Below, in pieces: positions 33,233-45,815 of a stretch of DNA of 64,000 nucleotides (the first letter of the stretch is position 1; the number at the start of each line of letters is the position of its first letter). Below the pieces are notes generated by a model, which saw nothing but the letters and a program-made list of their open reading frames with translations, was not told the origin of the DNA and searched no databases. The position numbers and the translations under genes are program-made. The DNA comes from Monosporascus cannonballus (lineage: Eukaryota > Ascomycota > Sordariomycetes > Xylariales), in assembly GCA_004154925.1 (NCBI GenBank), contig QJNS01000012.1, positions 62,001-126,000 of the forward strand, read 5' to 3'.

Positions 33233-34743
33233 CTAAGCATTCGTGCTGTTGTCCCCGCCCCCCTTCTCCTTCTTTTCCTCCTGAAGCATCCGGATTAGTT
33301 TATTGATGGTACCGCCATCGCGAAGCCTCTCTACTTCCTTCACTGCATCCTCTTCGCTCATGCCGTGCTCCATATACTCCTTGATCTTGTCCCAGATGAC
33401 CTTGCGCCTGGAATACCACGTCCGACCCCGCGGTTCCGGTCGCCATCTCGATCCCCAGTTCGCGTCCAATTCTTCAATGGCGGGTTGACCGTTCATGCCT
33501 TCGCGATACTCTTTCCATACTTCCTCAACGGTGCTGACTGTCCGGTAATCGTAGGCGGGGGGACCGGGTGTTGTTGGTATTTGCGTGGAGGGTTTAGGCG
33601 CCAGTCGCGGGTCTCCATGAGACGCCGGAGATGGGGGCGGCAGTCGCGAAGACTCGCCGCGCGAATGCGAAGTCGACGGCCGTGAAGTGTGGACAGAAAC
33701 GAGTTGGGGATGCGACAGTGGTGGATGTGACAGTGGTGGCGGTGGAACCATCTGTCTGCTACTAGTCGAGGATGAGGGATCCCGGGTGGTAATTGCCTAA
33801 TAGGTCCAAAGGCGTCAATATACGAACGAGACGTCTGGCGCCCGAGCAAGGGAGACGGGGCTCGGCTTGCGTCGCCCACGCAGCACCCGCATCATCGGCG
33901 TAGGTGGTAGCCAGTTAGCGCGTAGGTGAGGATACGTACCGACATAGCAGCTTGGTGATTTGCGACTTGCCCTCCATAGAAAACCAGTAAACTCGCGCGG
34001 AGCTCGTTCAGCTGCTGCATGATGTTCTCATATTGCGCAGAGAGGTGTGCAACATACTGGTGATGTTGCGACTGGATCTGGAGTATAGTCGCGACGAGCT
34101 GATCGGGTGATCTCCCCAGCAATTGATCTTCGGTGATAGTAGTCTGAGGGGGGTGTTGATGCGGCGAAGGAACAGGCGGGGGCAGAGGATAAGGAGGATG
34201 AGGATGAGAGGTGGAGTGAGCAGGATACTGATAAGGAGGGGCGGCCGAGGTGGGCTGCGGTAATGGCATCATGGGTGTGGTGGTCGGTACCGACATCGCA
34301 GGCGCGGCGGCATGGCTGTGGCTACGTGCATGTCGATGGCGCGCGGCACCGGGGGAGGAGGAAGATGATGCACCACCAAGCGCGGGAGGGGGGCCGGGGA
34401 TGGCCGAGGTGGCAGAGGAAGAAGTAGGGGAGGGAATAGGATGGCCTGATATCGAGGTCCTATTTCCTGTAGCATGCCTCTTGCTAGAGGACGGAGTAGT
34501 GCCCGCACCTGCGCCTGTGCCGGGAGCTCGCTGCAGGTCAGTTGCAGCCGGTCGTTTGGCCCCTGCAGTAGCAGAAGCGGAAGAAGCGGCAGCGGCGGCG
34601 GCGGCGGCGGCGGCGGCAGCGCTGCTCGCCGATGATGGTGGTGCTATGTTCGGCGCTTGGGTTGGGGCTTGGGCCGGGTTATTAACGTCCGAAGAAGGCG
34701 TCGAGGTGGACAACAAGCCGCCCGCTGCTGGCGAAGGCAGCAT
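33233..34743 (-). CDS. GCR1_C-domain DNA-binding regulator
   Basis: Two exons on the minus strand (34743-33940 and 33751-33233) with a 188-bp intron (donor GTACGT, acceptor ACAG) give 440 residues. The start is the ATG at 34743; the frame extends upstream without an ATG. The first about 190 residues are low-complexity (Ala/Ser/Pro/His), including a run of 13 alanines. A helical segment follows (LVATILQIQSQHHQYVAHL to QQLNELRASLLVFY, possible coiled coil), then another Pro/Ser linker. The C-terminal GCR1_C domain starts near TVEEVWKEYREGMNG and contains AIEELDANWGSRWRP, WYSRRKVIWDKIKEYM and EEDAVKEVERLR. The Trp-rich GCR1_C domain is the DNA-binding module of yeast Gcr1, an activator of glycolytic genes; targets in this fungus are unknown. 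Confidence 0.85.
34594..34617. repeat. GGC trinucleotide repeat encoding polyalanine
   Basis: Eight perfect GGC units on the plus strand, read as Ala codons on the minus strand inside the polyalanine tract of the GCR1_C-domain gene. Likely length-polymorphic. Confidence 0.85.
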
Positions 34744-37700
34744 GACTTGCACGCTCGCAGCACAAATAAACGTAACCAAGTCAAGTCAAGTCAGAGACAA
34801 GTCCGGCCAGCCAGGTTGTTGAGTGTGCTTCTCTCTCGGCGTACTATTTTTCCATTAAGTACTGCTTACTGCTTGGCGATTTGCCCCCGTTGCCCAGGTA
34901 TGCAGTCCAAGGGATCGCTATCTAGACTGCCGATGTACAGCTAGGTAGCGTGGTATAGGGTATGTTACAGCGTCTAGACAGGGAGGAATCGGGAATCTAT
35001 CCCCTGCCCCCGGGGCCACGCGCCGGGGCCAGCTGCAAAATCAATCCGCAATGCGATTGTCTTCGACGGATGCTCGAATGAATAAAAAGAGTTAGATCAA
35101 AGGGATTTCCATAAATCGATACCGTAAGGAATGCAGTATGTGCTAGCGCGTAACTGATGTAGGTACTGTAACAATGATGTTATGTCCACGGGATGCGAAA
35201 ATACTCTGGAAAAACGGTCATTGGAAAAAAGAGGTAAAATAAAGACAACCAAAGTATCGGATCACGAATGAGATCGAGTTCTCCGGAACTAGCCGGGATC
35301 TTCGGCGAGTTGCAAGTCGGGTTAACGAGTCAGCATACATAATCGTCAAAGCTACCCATGTAGGTGTTCTCTTTAGACGTTGCTTTGTTTTCCTCTCTTC
35401 TTCATCGGGTTCGAAGAAGGGAGGTTCACGGTAAGATCGGTTGGTATGCTGTGGTTTCGTGTCTCCAAGGCGGGGTGAGGGGTCGCGCGAGGAAGGTGTT
35501 GCACCATCGAGCCTCTAGGGTTAACTAGAAGAGAGGAAGAGAGGGAGGCGACTGGACAGACAGGACAGGAGGACAAGAAGAAGGGAATGATTCGGGCTGG
35601 TTGGGCTGTTGATTCCCATGTGCCTGTCGCCAAAGAAGGTAGGTAAATAGACATGTAGCCACTCGCGCGCCATCCGGTCGACATTGGGGCTTGCGAGAAA
35701 ATGCGCCTACTTTAGTGAGCACGAGGCAGCCCTCTTCTGGCCTGGAACGTCTGCTTAATATGTTATGTTACGCCGGCACTGGTGTCGATTGATGGCGCAT
35801 GCTTGTCCGGATCGTTGTAGGTAGGTGATCCGTCTTAGGTATGTGTGTAGGTATCCAATACGATGCAGGTGGGTATTCGACCAAGCTGGTCTAAGTGATA
35901 CTACCAAGAAATTCATGTAAGTAGGTAGGATGAGGTACATGCGTGTTTTGTAAGGAGCATGATTGTTGGTGTTGGTGTTGGTGTTGGTGATGATGAGCTG
36001 ATGGCATCGACTGCCAACTACATTTGTAGATGGGCTCGTTGCGGATGCGTCCAATGCCTGATACCATAAAAGCTGACGAGTTCAAGCTGACAACCATGAA
36101 GCGACCAGCATTGGGAGCAGCGCATACATGTAGACGTAGGGGAAGTTCTGACATGAGACTTGTTAGGTATCAAGTACTTTGAATGTTGCTTGCACCATCA
36201 ACATCGGAAGGCCAAGCTTTCCAGGTTACTCATCTTACCCTACTACAAATGTGACGTGTGCATATCCTGCCCGCAAATGCCTCCGAATCAGGGTTGAGGA
36301 ATTCCAGTAAGATTCCTCGTGAACGCCCCAATCACATGCGCCGAAATAAGTCCCCGTCTCATTCCCGCCCCCACCACCATGAGTCCTTCACTTGTCTCGG
36401 GGGCTATCCCCCAATCGTACGCGTACGCAGCGTTGCGCAGTCTCTTCTCTGCCGAGGTAATCCGTTAAGTTATTGGATGAAGAGGGTGGCTTCGCATTTA
36501 CACTCGAAACGCACATACCTGTAACTATCACATGTGGAAGAGGGATGTTCGAGGTGCGAGGACAGCAAGGGCTGGCTTGGCTTTGTAGATCTGTGCGACA
36601 CGAGAAATTTCACTACATATATATATCCACCTTATCTACATCATAATGTCCGGGAAAGAGAAAAGCAAGAATGCTATAACTTATAACTTATAAGACTGTA
36701 ACCGGAATATCTGAGTATATGGTAACATACAAATATGCACATGGTATGCAACTATGATAATCCCGTGGCCGTTCTATAACCTCTCCTGGATTGTCAAGTT
36801 CGCGGTGTTCATTAGTGATATCGGGCATTAGAAATACCACGGGCAAGTTCAGAATATCTTTGATCTCCGATTCCGATCCTCAATCATGGTTCACGCAATA
36901 TTGGACCCTGTAACAGGGATGGCCAGATGTCACAGACTTTACAGCTACTAGGTAAACATGATGCATGGACATTATGCAGCAACTCTCTTTCGGTTACCCC
37001 ACAAAACGGAGACTTAACCCAACCTTAAAATGGCATGCGCCAAATAGTAACAGTCGGTCGTATAGGTTAACAACATTGAAGCTATCATGCATCCGGTAAG
37101 AACATGTCTACTGACAACCAACCAAACACGGTGCGGAAGGGATCCACGGTAGCATATACCTCGTATAATTCTAGTCCGAACTTCAATGTTACCTAGCGTG
37201 ACAGGGATATGTACCTAATGCCATCTAAACAGCAGACTCCACGCGTACGTGATACAACACTCACGAGTCCCCCTCCTCCCTCTTTCTTTCTTTCCGGTCA
37301 AATTTCTGGAGAGAGGCATCGACTACTAACCACTGTGAAGGTCGCTGAGCCAGGGGCATGGCTCTGAACAGGTTGTGGTGACTTCCGGGTCGTACAAGAA
37401 CACCCATATATGATTCACTCCGACCAACGCTTGAAGTGGATGTTCGGGGGATGTATCATGCCGTCAATATGCTATGTTGAGATGGAGAAACGAAACCGAG
37501 GCTTGGAGCCCGGGCTTCCCTGAAGGTCGGCTGGGGGAGGACACACCGATACCCCTCAGAGCCAGAGAAATGGTTTTGTGGTGTCCGAGCCAGATCACCG
37601 GTCTCCGGTGGTCGGTTCTCGTGGCGGGGGGGCAGGGGGTTAGTGCTCAACGGCTTGGGGTTCAGAGCGTATGTCTCGCCATCTACCAGCCGCTGTCCGC

Positions 37701-39957
37701 CCACTTTATATTCGACTTGAGGTGAGGGACAGGCAGGAAGAGTCCGCTCGTGCGTTTCCACGTCACGCGGAACGGCTTCCTGTACTCGTCGCCGGGGCGG
37801 GGGGCCAGCTGAAGATGTGCTGTCCGTAGTGGATGGAATGGGTTCTTCGCACATTCGTTCAATCGACTCCCGCAAGGATGGATCAGGAGCCGACGAATGG
37901 GCCCTTGAACTTAATCCGGGGCGGGGTGATCCTGCTCCACCAAGGCTAAGTCAACTTGGTGCAAATCTCCGCCGGTAGACAGGAAATATATTTGAAAGGA
38001 GTTTTCGGTACAACTTGGTAGAGCAATGGCCCCAGCCGCTCTTGCATTTACGTTCTTGATGGCGTTTTCGGTTCGATCCTGGAAGCATTTAACAAGCCTT
38101 ATCAGGTGGTGTTCATAGAGCAGAGAGTTCTTGTAAGTATGGATCGAGTATATGGTCTGCTTCCTTTTTCTCCGCCCTAGACGCGATGGTTACAAGACGC
38201 GGTCATGTGGTAGAGGAGCATGAATATGTGAGGTGACCATAGCAAGGGAGCAAGAAGATATATATCTTGAATCGTAGAACATGCTTAAGATTGGGTATGG
38301 GCATATGTATGGTTTAGAGGTTACGCATTGTTTTCATAAGGAGTTCGGTTAGAAGGGCCTGCAAGGAAATGACACGTAACTATTCGCCTAGGCGTCTCCA
38401 AAATGGGGATAATCCTCAGTTACGATAGCGTAGTGAGACAAGTCGGCCAAATGTTGCGGTGGGTGCCACCCACCTTACTGCGCATATATATTGAATGCTA
38501 CTACCACACCTAGCCATTCCTCTGCTCAGCCGCAACATTGGAGGCAGTCTCCACTCCACAAAGGATGCTTTATTACCAATGCAGCAGTCAGAGGCCTGAG
38601 ACCCTTCTGGGTATTTTCCGTGCCTGAGACACTACCATCAGTACCACAGCCTCCTTATTATAGAATGGTCTTCACGAATGGGATTGGCCGACACCTCATA
38701 TCTCACGCACACAGGTGATGCTGGGGAAGGAGTATACTGCAGCCATGTGTCCGTTTTGAATATTAGAAGGGGTCGGCTTCTAACACGGGCCTTCCGCTAT
38801 GTGTCTCTCCGGCTCCTCTTACACAACACAGGCATGCTCAGTTTTATATTCTCTGAGGCTCACTGTGGGGCTCGGGTATATAAATGTGCCAGATGCAAGC
38901 CGTCTTAATCAATTAGAGTCCGTCTCGATGCTCTTAGTCGCTGGCGTGTTGGGCAAGTATAGGCACTGTTGGTCTACGCACAGAATGGAAGAGCTTTGTA
39001 TGTATTGTGGCGTCGGAACACAGGCCGTGGCACTTGGTAGATCACTAACGCTTTAAGGTGTTTATCAGTGCTCTAACCATCGCGTCTCCTGGCACTTCCT
39101 CTCCCCTGACGGTCTTTTCAGGGTACTGGAAGCTCTAACAGCATGGTACGCCCGGCTCGTTGTACGGCTTTCGATAAGGAAAAGCAGCGCAGAACTTAAC
39201 GGATCCCAAGGGTTCGTTGATTTGTTTTTAGTTTCTTTCGACGGCATGAATGATGTTGCTTTGTAATAGGCGAACCTACACCGTAACAAGAACACTGGCA
39301 GCGAGTTGTTATAAATGATGAATGGTATTCGAGATTAGTGAGGTCATGAACCTAAGTTCATCGTGGCGTATCGACCGCCTATAAAATCGATTCCGAAATA
39401 ATAGTAGGTTTACTAATCCTATGATTGGACATCGACACAAAATTGCAATATCACGAGGCATATATCATTTTGATATGATAAATTCCATGTCTCATCGTCT
39501 TAAAAGCCACCTACAATAAGAAAGATGGAGAAGCTAGGGTTGCTAGCTGGAACGCTGTGAAATACGGCCACACGGAGACAAAAGGGGCTCCCATTCGCAT
39601 TCTGCATCCAAGCTCTGCCAAATGTTGAGATCTAGGGAACCAGCGGAATCCATCAGTACCATTCGGTATCCAAACACAAACCTTGCGCACGTATTGGTGG
39701 CAAGGAATGTATTATGTGATATTAGGACTCGAAATAAGTCAATCGACGCCCATCCCCGACGCCGACGTTATCCCTGTTGTGGACTTCTATCTTAACCCTG
39801 CTCTATGCCCTTTTGCTCCTGATATCGTTCTTTTGTGTATTAAGGCCGCGACTCGTGCGATCCGTCATCCGCCATTGCGTCATCAGTCATTCCCCCAGCG
39901 CAAGACATCCCTCCGCCTCTTGAAGAGGTTCCCTCTCCAGCGCCGTCCTCCGAAACA
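34744..39957. other. Long gene-free interval
   Basis: No gene I can support in 5.2 kb. On the minus strand, 35520-35590 is strongly pyrimidine-rich, suggesting leader or promoter sequence of the GCR1_C gene. A 139-codon minus-strand frame (37875-37456) is Pro-rich and GC-rich but lacks any conserved pattern. The rest looks like unconstrained sequence. Confidence 0.4.
35965..35988. repeat. GTTGGT hexanucleotide repeat, four units
   Basis: Four perfect tandem GTTGGT units in non-coding sequence; a simple microsatellite. Confidence 0.9.
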
Positions 39958-40582
39958 TTACGCGGACGCCTCCTTGACCAGCTCGAACTCCGTGGGGCCG
40001 ACGTAGACCGCGGCCGTGTCGTGGAGACCCGGGCCCGTGCTCGACGTGGTGACGGCGCCGGGCCCGCTCGTGTACGTGGCCGTGGCGCCCTCGGCGTCGC
40101 GCACGGTGAGCTCGACGGCGTAGTCTTCCACCTGGCGGAACGAGAAGCTGAACCCGGAGCCGGCCAGGCATTTGCCGTCGGGTACCGGCACCAGGAACGG
40201 CGTCGAGCTCAGCGCCGCCCCCGTCACGTTAGAGCATGGTATCGTCTGGTTTGCCGCCGGCCGCATTAGGTTGAATGAGGTTCTGCCAGTCACGCGTTAG
40301 TTGGAGTCGGCCCAGAAGCAAGATGTAATAAGTGATGATGACTTTCCAATGCTGTATGTATGCAGGGGTGTTTGTGCGGGTGCATGCTTGCGGGCGGGTG
40401 TCCATGTATATGGGATAGAACTAATCCAGGAAGAGAAAAGAGACTTACATCTGCGATATCGAGTGGGGAGCCACCCCTGAGCTGAAGTGATTGACGAGCC
40501 ACTTGTCGTTCGCCCGTCCGCAGAGCGGGCGGGAGGCGGCCAGGACGGCGAGTAAGGCGATTTGAAGGATGAAGAGCTGCAT
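39958..40582 (-). CDS. Small secreted AA1-like protein
   Basis: Two exons on the minus strand (40582-40449 and 40282-39958) with a 165-bp intron (donor GTAAGT, acceptor GGCAG) give 152 residues. A signal peptide is clear: MQLFILQIALLAVLAAS, cleavage probably before or near RPLCGRAND. The mature part, WLVNHFSSGVAPHS then SFNLM, TIPCSNVTG and GKCLAGSGFSFSF followed by VELTVRDAEG, resembles the AA1-like (Alternaria allergen 1-like) beta-barrel family of fungal secreted proteins. Only three cysteines remain, one of them at the signal-peptide end, and two positions where family members often carry a Cys pair (around GVAPHSISQ) are Val/Ala and Gln. NQT and NVT are possible N-glycosylation sites. 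A candidate secreted or effector-type protein; function unknown. Confidence 0.75.
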
Positions 40583-42029
40583 CTTACCTCGGCTTGGGTA
40601 GCGAGTATTCGAAGTTATACTGTGTCAGGTTGTGCAGAATGAATTTTTCTTTTCCTGGTCAAGGGGTTCTGATAGGTACCTGGGTAATGTATGATGGTTG
40701 GAGGATGAATGCCCGGGACCGCTTAGAGTATTTGTATCGTTGTTGTTGCTCCTGCTGCTGCTGCTCAGACTGAAGGTTCATTGCGCTTCCATCTAGTGGC
40801 GAACGTGCTCTCTATATATTTCCTATAATGTCGTATTGGAGGATGCGATTTCTCGTTCCCCATGCACGAGTAGGTCGCAGTGGCTTGACGTTTGTTGCAG
40901 CAATGACGTTTTCGCGTGGTGGGGGTGGAAGGGTAATACGAGGGTCCAAGCCTGAGACGACCCCTGTAATATCTCAATGCGGAAGGGCTCACGAACATGA
41001 TTGGCGGGGTTGTTGAGCGCCAAGCGGCTGCCACTTTTGCCTGGAACGGCCCGCCTAAGCCCAGCTAAGGCCGATCGGCAACCATACTAGGTTTGCCGGG
41101 ACGAGCCTGGGGGTGGGCTGCTATGAATAACTTGGTGTATCGGCGTGTTGACGTTTGGTTGGTCCTTCTGGAGCTTGTGCGTTGAAAAGTGGCATCGTGC
41201 GCATCGTACTGACTGAATGATAAAACTGTCTTCTATAGGTTTGGTATTCAAGCAACAACCATCCCTCTTCGTGCGATCCTATTAGCCACTTGAAACCTCC
41301 ATGCGAAGTACACGTCGTTGGACGTCGTTCGACGTGACTGGGCCAACGCAGCGGCTGGAGACTATGGATACACATTCATAGGGCAATGGTGTTCCAGGTT
41401 ATACGATCAACACAAGCTCTCGAGTGTGATATTTGAGACATCTGAGTGTCTCAATGAGAAAGGACTAGTCCGGTTGGATAGCGACTGCCCCAGCCTGCGG
41501 CAGGCCGGGGGTCGAGTCTCTGCAGCACAGAACTGACTTCGCAGGATAATAATAGAATTTTCTTGGTAGACGTAACTTGTAACTTGCAACTTGGGTGGAT
41601 CCCACCGACCGACCCTGAATGTGAAGGTTATTTTCCTCCCTGTGAGGAACACCATGCACCTTTAAGAGAGCGAATGTCCTGGAACGAGTGCGGAGGAGCC
41701 ACGAGCCGTGGATCATATTCAAACTCATTCGAGCAATGACTTTCGAGACGCTGCTATTACTTCCGAGCTACTGGCTGGTTGACTCTAACCCCCCTTTTAT
41801 TTCGGAGGCCTCCGCTAATTCCATAATTACTAGTATTGTACCCTGATTATATTATACATACAACTCTATTCTAAATTTGATACCCCTATTCGTGCATTCG
41901 ATTGGCGACAATGCTTCAAGATCAAGGGGGTATACAACGCCAGCAAATGCGAAAAGCGATGCAAACGCCTGAAAAGAAAATTGCAAGACACCCGCTCACC
42001 AGCTCTTCTAGGGTCGTCCTCACTGTCGC
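40583..42029. other. Intergenic region
   Basis: No supported gene. TATATATT at about 40813-40820 could be the minus-strand TATA element of the secreted-protein gene. CTG/CTC triplet stretches near 40744-40768 are low-complexity. Confidence 0.4.
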
Positions 42030-42845
42030 TCATCGCCCGAACAACCATCCTATCTTCTTCCCCCCGTCGGCTTTCTTCTCGCCGGTCTCCTCGCATTCAA
42101 GCTCGAGCCGGTACCGCCGGACACTGCCAGAATCGTCGTCAAAACCGACCCGGCGGTTCTCCTTGGGGACCAAGCAGTTGGGGACGTGCTTCAGGAACCA
42201 CCCCTTAATGCCTCGGCTCGCGGCGTCGATGGCGGCGTATTCAAGTCGCCGAGTCTGGTCACTGGTCCAGTAGTGCGTCGTCTGAGGAGGCGGTGGATAC
42301 GACGCCTCCGCCTCGTCTTCGTCCTCGTCCTGGTCCTCCTGGCAGCTGGGGAATCCATCGAGGGCGGGAAAGTGGAAATATACGCCCGCTTGTTGCTGGT
42401 TCTGTACTACATACACCGACGAAACTCTCGCCGGTGCGTACGATGTGCGGGGGCCAGGACAGGAGCGGGCCGCACGCCTTATAGATGGGCGAGATCGCGA
42501 CTCGACCCGGGCAGAGGCCATGGAAGCGGCCGGTCTTTGACGATCCTTTGACAGGTGAGAGTTGCTCCTTCTAGGGCCAGAGGGTATCGACTCGTAGCCC
42601 GAGTCGCGCCGTCGCAACTTCACTTCCTCCTGGTTTCCATATCCCCCACTCTTAGGGGCTGACTCGGACGGGTCCCCCTTGGACATAGGTCTGTCGCTCT
42701 CCTCGTAAGGAGTAAAAGGGTGCCTAGCCTCGTACAGGTCAAGGTCTTGGAAACTGTGATAAGTGGAATCCGAGGCCGCAATGCTGTCGGCGGACGCCGA
42801 TCGGTGGTGGCCTTGCGCCGTCGGTAACGCTGAATACCGCGACAT
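42030..42845 (-). CDS. Conserved fungal hypothetical protein
   Basis: Single exon, 271 residues from the ATG at 42845 (MSRYSALPTAQ); the frame continues upstream without an ATG. The N-terminal 170 residues are Ser/Arg-rich and disordered (RRRDSGYESIPSGPRRSNS, with possible phosphorylation sites). A short acidic run (DEDEDEAE) precedes a conserved C-terminal module of about 80 residues containing YWTSDQTRRLEYAAIDAA, GIKGWFLKHVPNCLVP and YRLELE. I have seen that module in many ascomycete hypothetical proteins, but its function is not known to me. A TATATAT at about 43173-43180 may be its TATA element. Confidence 0.7.
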   Translation of the reverse strand: MSRYSALPTAQGHHRSASADSIAASDSTYHSFQDLDLYEARHPFTPYEESDRPMSKGDPSESAPKSGGYGNQEEVKLRRRDSGYESIPSGPRRSNSHLSKDRQRPAASMASARVESRSRPSIRRAARSCPGPRTSYAPARVSSVYVVQNQQQAGVYFHFPALDGFPSCQEDQDEDEDEAEASYPPPPQTTHYWTSDQTRRLEYAAIDAASRGIKGWFLKHVPNCLVPKENRRVGFDDDSGSVRRYRLELECEETGEKKADGGKKIGWLFGR

Positions 42846-45815
42846 GACGTCCGTAGGAGGCCGAGATGATTTGCTGCATTCCAACGACCCGGCGACGGCT
42901 TACTAGAATGCAGGCACAGGCGCCCTTGAGTGCTTCCACGGGAACGAAGAAAGGCGGCCGAAGAAACCAAGATTTCGAGACCGGCGACGTTGTGGGCTTT
43001 TGATCGTGATATCTAGGAAGACTGCCGTGGATGAGGAGAGATTCTGCGGTGAAAAATATTTGATCGGTGAAGTTGCGGTCTGGTTTAGATAGTCCTAATT
43101 GAGCGATGATAGACACCCAACCGGTTTCCCAGTGGCGCGTTATGGAGTTTGAAGGTGGATAAAGCTAAAACACAATATATACCGGGTGACCGGCGATCGA
43201 TGCCGCCGGCGCGTAAGTGGAGTGATGCGTGAACCGCTAGACGTAATTGGTAGACGGAGCGAGGGCGAATCCACTTTCGTGGGGGAGTGTCTAGATGTGC
43301 TCGAAATGCATGCAAGTAAATGGACAGCGCCGTGCCGCCCGCTGCCTGTTTAAACTTTTCTCTGGTTTCGAGAATGATTGGATAGAGGAATCGTGACCAG
43401 GATTTAAGCTGTCGGGGTATGCTCACAATCAAACCCGGATATACAGATCGAACCCCTTGTGTCTTCAGTCAAACGGATCGACGCTAAACCACAACGACGG
43501 TCCGTAAACGGTCGTTATAATTCCCCCTGAGGTCGTTATTTCGGACGCTTTCGAGTTGACCGTGTATTATTCAGGGTTCTGGAAAAGGCGGTCTAGAGTT
43601 CAGTCCATCATTTGTGATATCGCTAGAACTCTTCGACAGCTAGAATTGGTATCGTCACCCCGCTTGGCCCTAGTAACGTGGGGTTTCCTGGCGTTGAGAA
43701 TCAACCCCACTTAAACCCAGGTAGGCTTAGGAGCAGAGAACAGTGGAGTCGCCTGGGACGAAGTCCATCAGCTTCACGGAATCTGGACTTGACGATGTTG
43801 TGGATGAGAGGCCCCTTAACCCCTATTCGGATTCAAAGTTGATTATGAGATTGTCAAGAAACCGGAATCATACCTAACTTGGGACTGGTATTAGGAGACG
43901 GGTCGAACCCATCTTTAAGTCATATTCTCATCCGTGGCGGCCCTCCCCAGCGTACATTAGCTCTGGCGGCTAGCAGTTTCCCCCTCAAGGCAAGTCAAAC
44001 GATGCAACTTGTCCGCATGTGCGGTTAGGGCGAATGTGAGGCAGTCGCTGGCTACCAAGAGCACAATTCCCAGCTAATAACGTAGTTTCACTGGAGTCCG
44101 GTGGCGTGCCTTCCGATCTCGCTAACGATATTGGCGGGAATAAACCTATCCAGATGCGTCCAGGAGAGGTCGGGTCGGGTGCCTTTAGTCGCGCGTGATG
44201 TCCTCACTCTGCTTGGCAAAACGGAGGACTTCGGGAAGTTCACGTTACCGCAGAGAGGCGCTTCTGCAATCCAATAGATGCTGTTCTATTGTTGTACAAC
44301 AGATAATAGAGAGTTCGAAACCACTGGACATTGAAAAATAATAATCTATCTGTATCGCTTATATGTGGTTTTCACATGCTGTCCACCACAACGCCTCGGG
44401 GGTTTCATCACGAACCTTGGCCTCACATGAGGTGCGTCACGGTACTTGAATCTCGGGATCTGCAGCACCACCATGACTTCCAATGTTGCTTTTGGCTCTT
44501 CTGGTGTAGCACATGTCATGAGCGCAACCGCTCCTTATACCGGAGGGTAGAGCTTTATGTCCAATTATGCGGGCGGATTCAACCGATCATGCCCCTCAGG
44601 CAGTGGACAAAAGAGTTGTCACACATTCTCATACCCCTTAAACCACAGCAAATTGAATCAATAGATAAAGCCATGTTATATCTGGCCACTTCTGAATGTA
44701 TATTTTAGTAGGCCAATAAATAAGCATGCCTATATCAATCGTTTCGTTTTAAGCGTTTTGGTTAATTCACTACAGTCTTTGCAAGTAGTGGCATCGGAAT
44801 AAGTTGCGTTGAAGTAGGGTGGGGGTGTGTGAATTATTTTGTCTACGACCTGCCCCTCTCCAGCCCTTAACCACGTACATACATATATTCATGCGCTAAC
44901 TAGCAAGCCAAATAGAAGGTTCTGACGGCATATTCAATGGGCTGCCGCTAAAGTGACCCAAGAACCCCCCCACCCCCAGGCCAGAGTGTCCCCGCTAGCT
45001 GCCTAGCGGTTAGACCTGATCGAGAATGAGAAACAACCACGATACAGCGCTCACCAGGACGTGGTCTCCAAAGTGGAATTCGGACATGTCACATGTCCCA
45101 TGATAATCCAAGCCGAATCCCGAGGTTGGGTAATAATCCTTTACCCGAGGGTATGCCTTTTATTCTGTACACCAACTCTCAGCTATAGGTGGCTAGAGTT
45201 TGGCTGGCCTTACCCCACAAGGAGATTTTTGAGTCTGTTCGGCCCATTTTTTTCCACGGGAGTCAGATGGGCATCTAGCAAAGTGGATTGTACTCGGAAA
45301 TACTCAGTTTTAGCCATCGATTTTGGGGTATTACACTAGGACCAGCTATATTAGGAGAAGTTCCGGAAAGGCTTACGCACCACAACTTCTTTGTGCATCT
45401 AGATATTCAACAGAGAACACGGTAAGGGCCTATAAGGGCATGATCCTTTAAGCCCCGCCCCTCTCGTTAGATGCAATAGTCACAACTGAGTGAGCAACAT
45501 GACAGGAGAATTGAAGTGATGTATCCTCTATAGAGTTCCATACCAGGTTCCTCCCCACACTGAGCTGTTCTATATGCCCTATGGTCGTGTGCATATCAAC
45601 ATTTGTGTTGCTGCCAACGGCGTTTTCACTCTGGCAGCGCAATGTCGCCGAATGGCTTACTTGTCCACGACCCAAACACGTGGACAACCTAAATCAGGTC
45701 TCTGTCACGACAGGAAGGCAATTTGGCTTGAGCATATTGCAGAAAATCGGCCTTCCATTGTTCAAGCATGTGTTTCATTCGTCCATGGGCAAACCCCAGG
45801 AACATCCCCATGGAG
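42846..45815. other. Long intergenic region
   Basis: No supported gene in 3 kb. Overlapping minus-strand frames at 42900-43430 probably belong to the leader and promoter of the conserved protein gene. Confidence 0.4.

Noticed and set aside
35965..35988. CRISPR-like or regulatory array
   Set aside because: It is a simple GTTGGT microsatellite without spacers.
37456..37875. 139-codon Pro-rich frame on the minus strand
   Set aside because: No conserved pattern, no start context or splice structure, and biased composition; not supportable as a gene.
38005..38080. tRNA-like pieces: TTGGTAGAGCA and GGTTCGATCC about 45 bases apart
   Set aside because: Neither the D stem nor the T stem pairs properly and no acceptor stem can be formed, so it is at most a coincidence or a relic.
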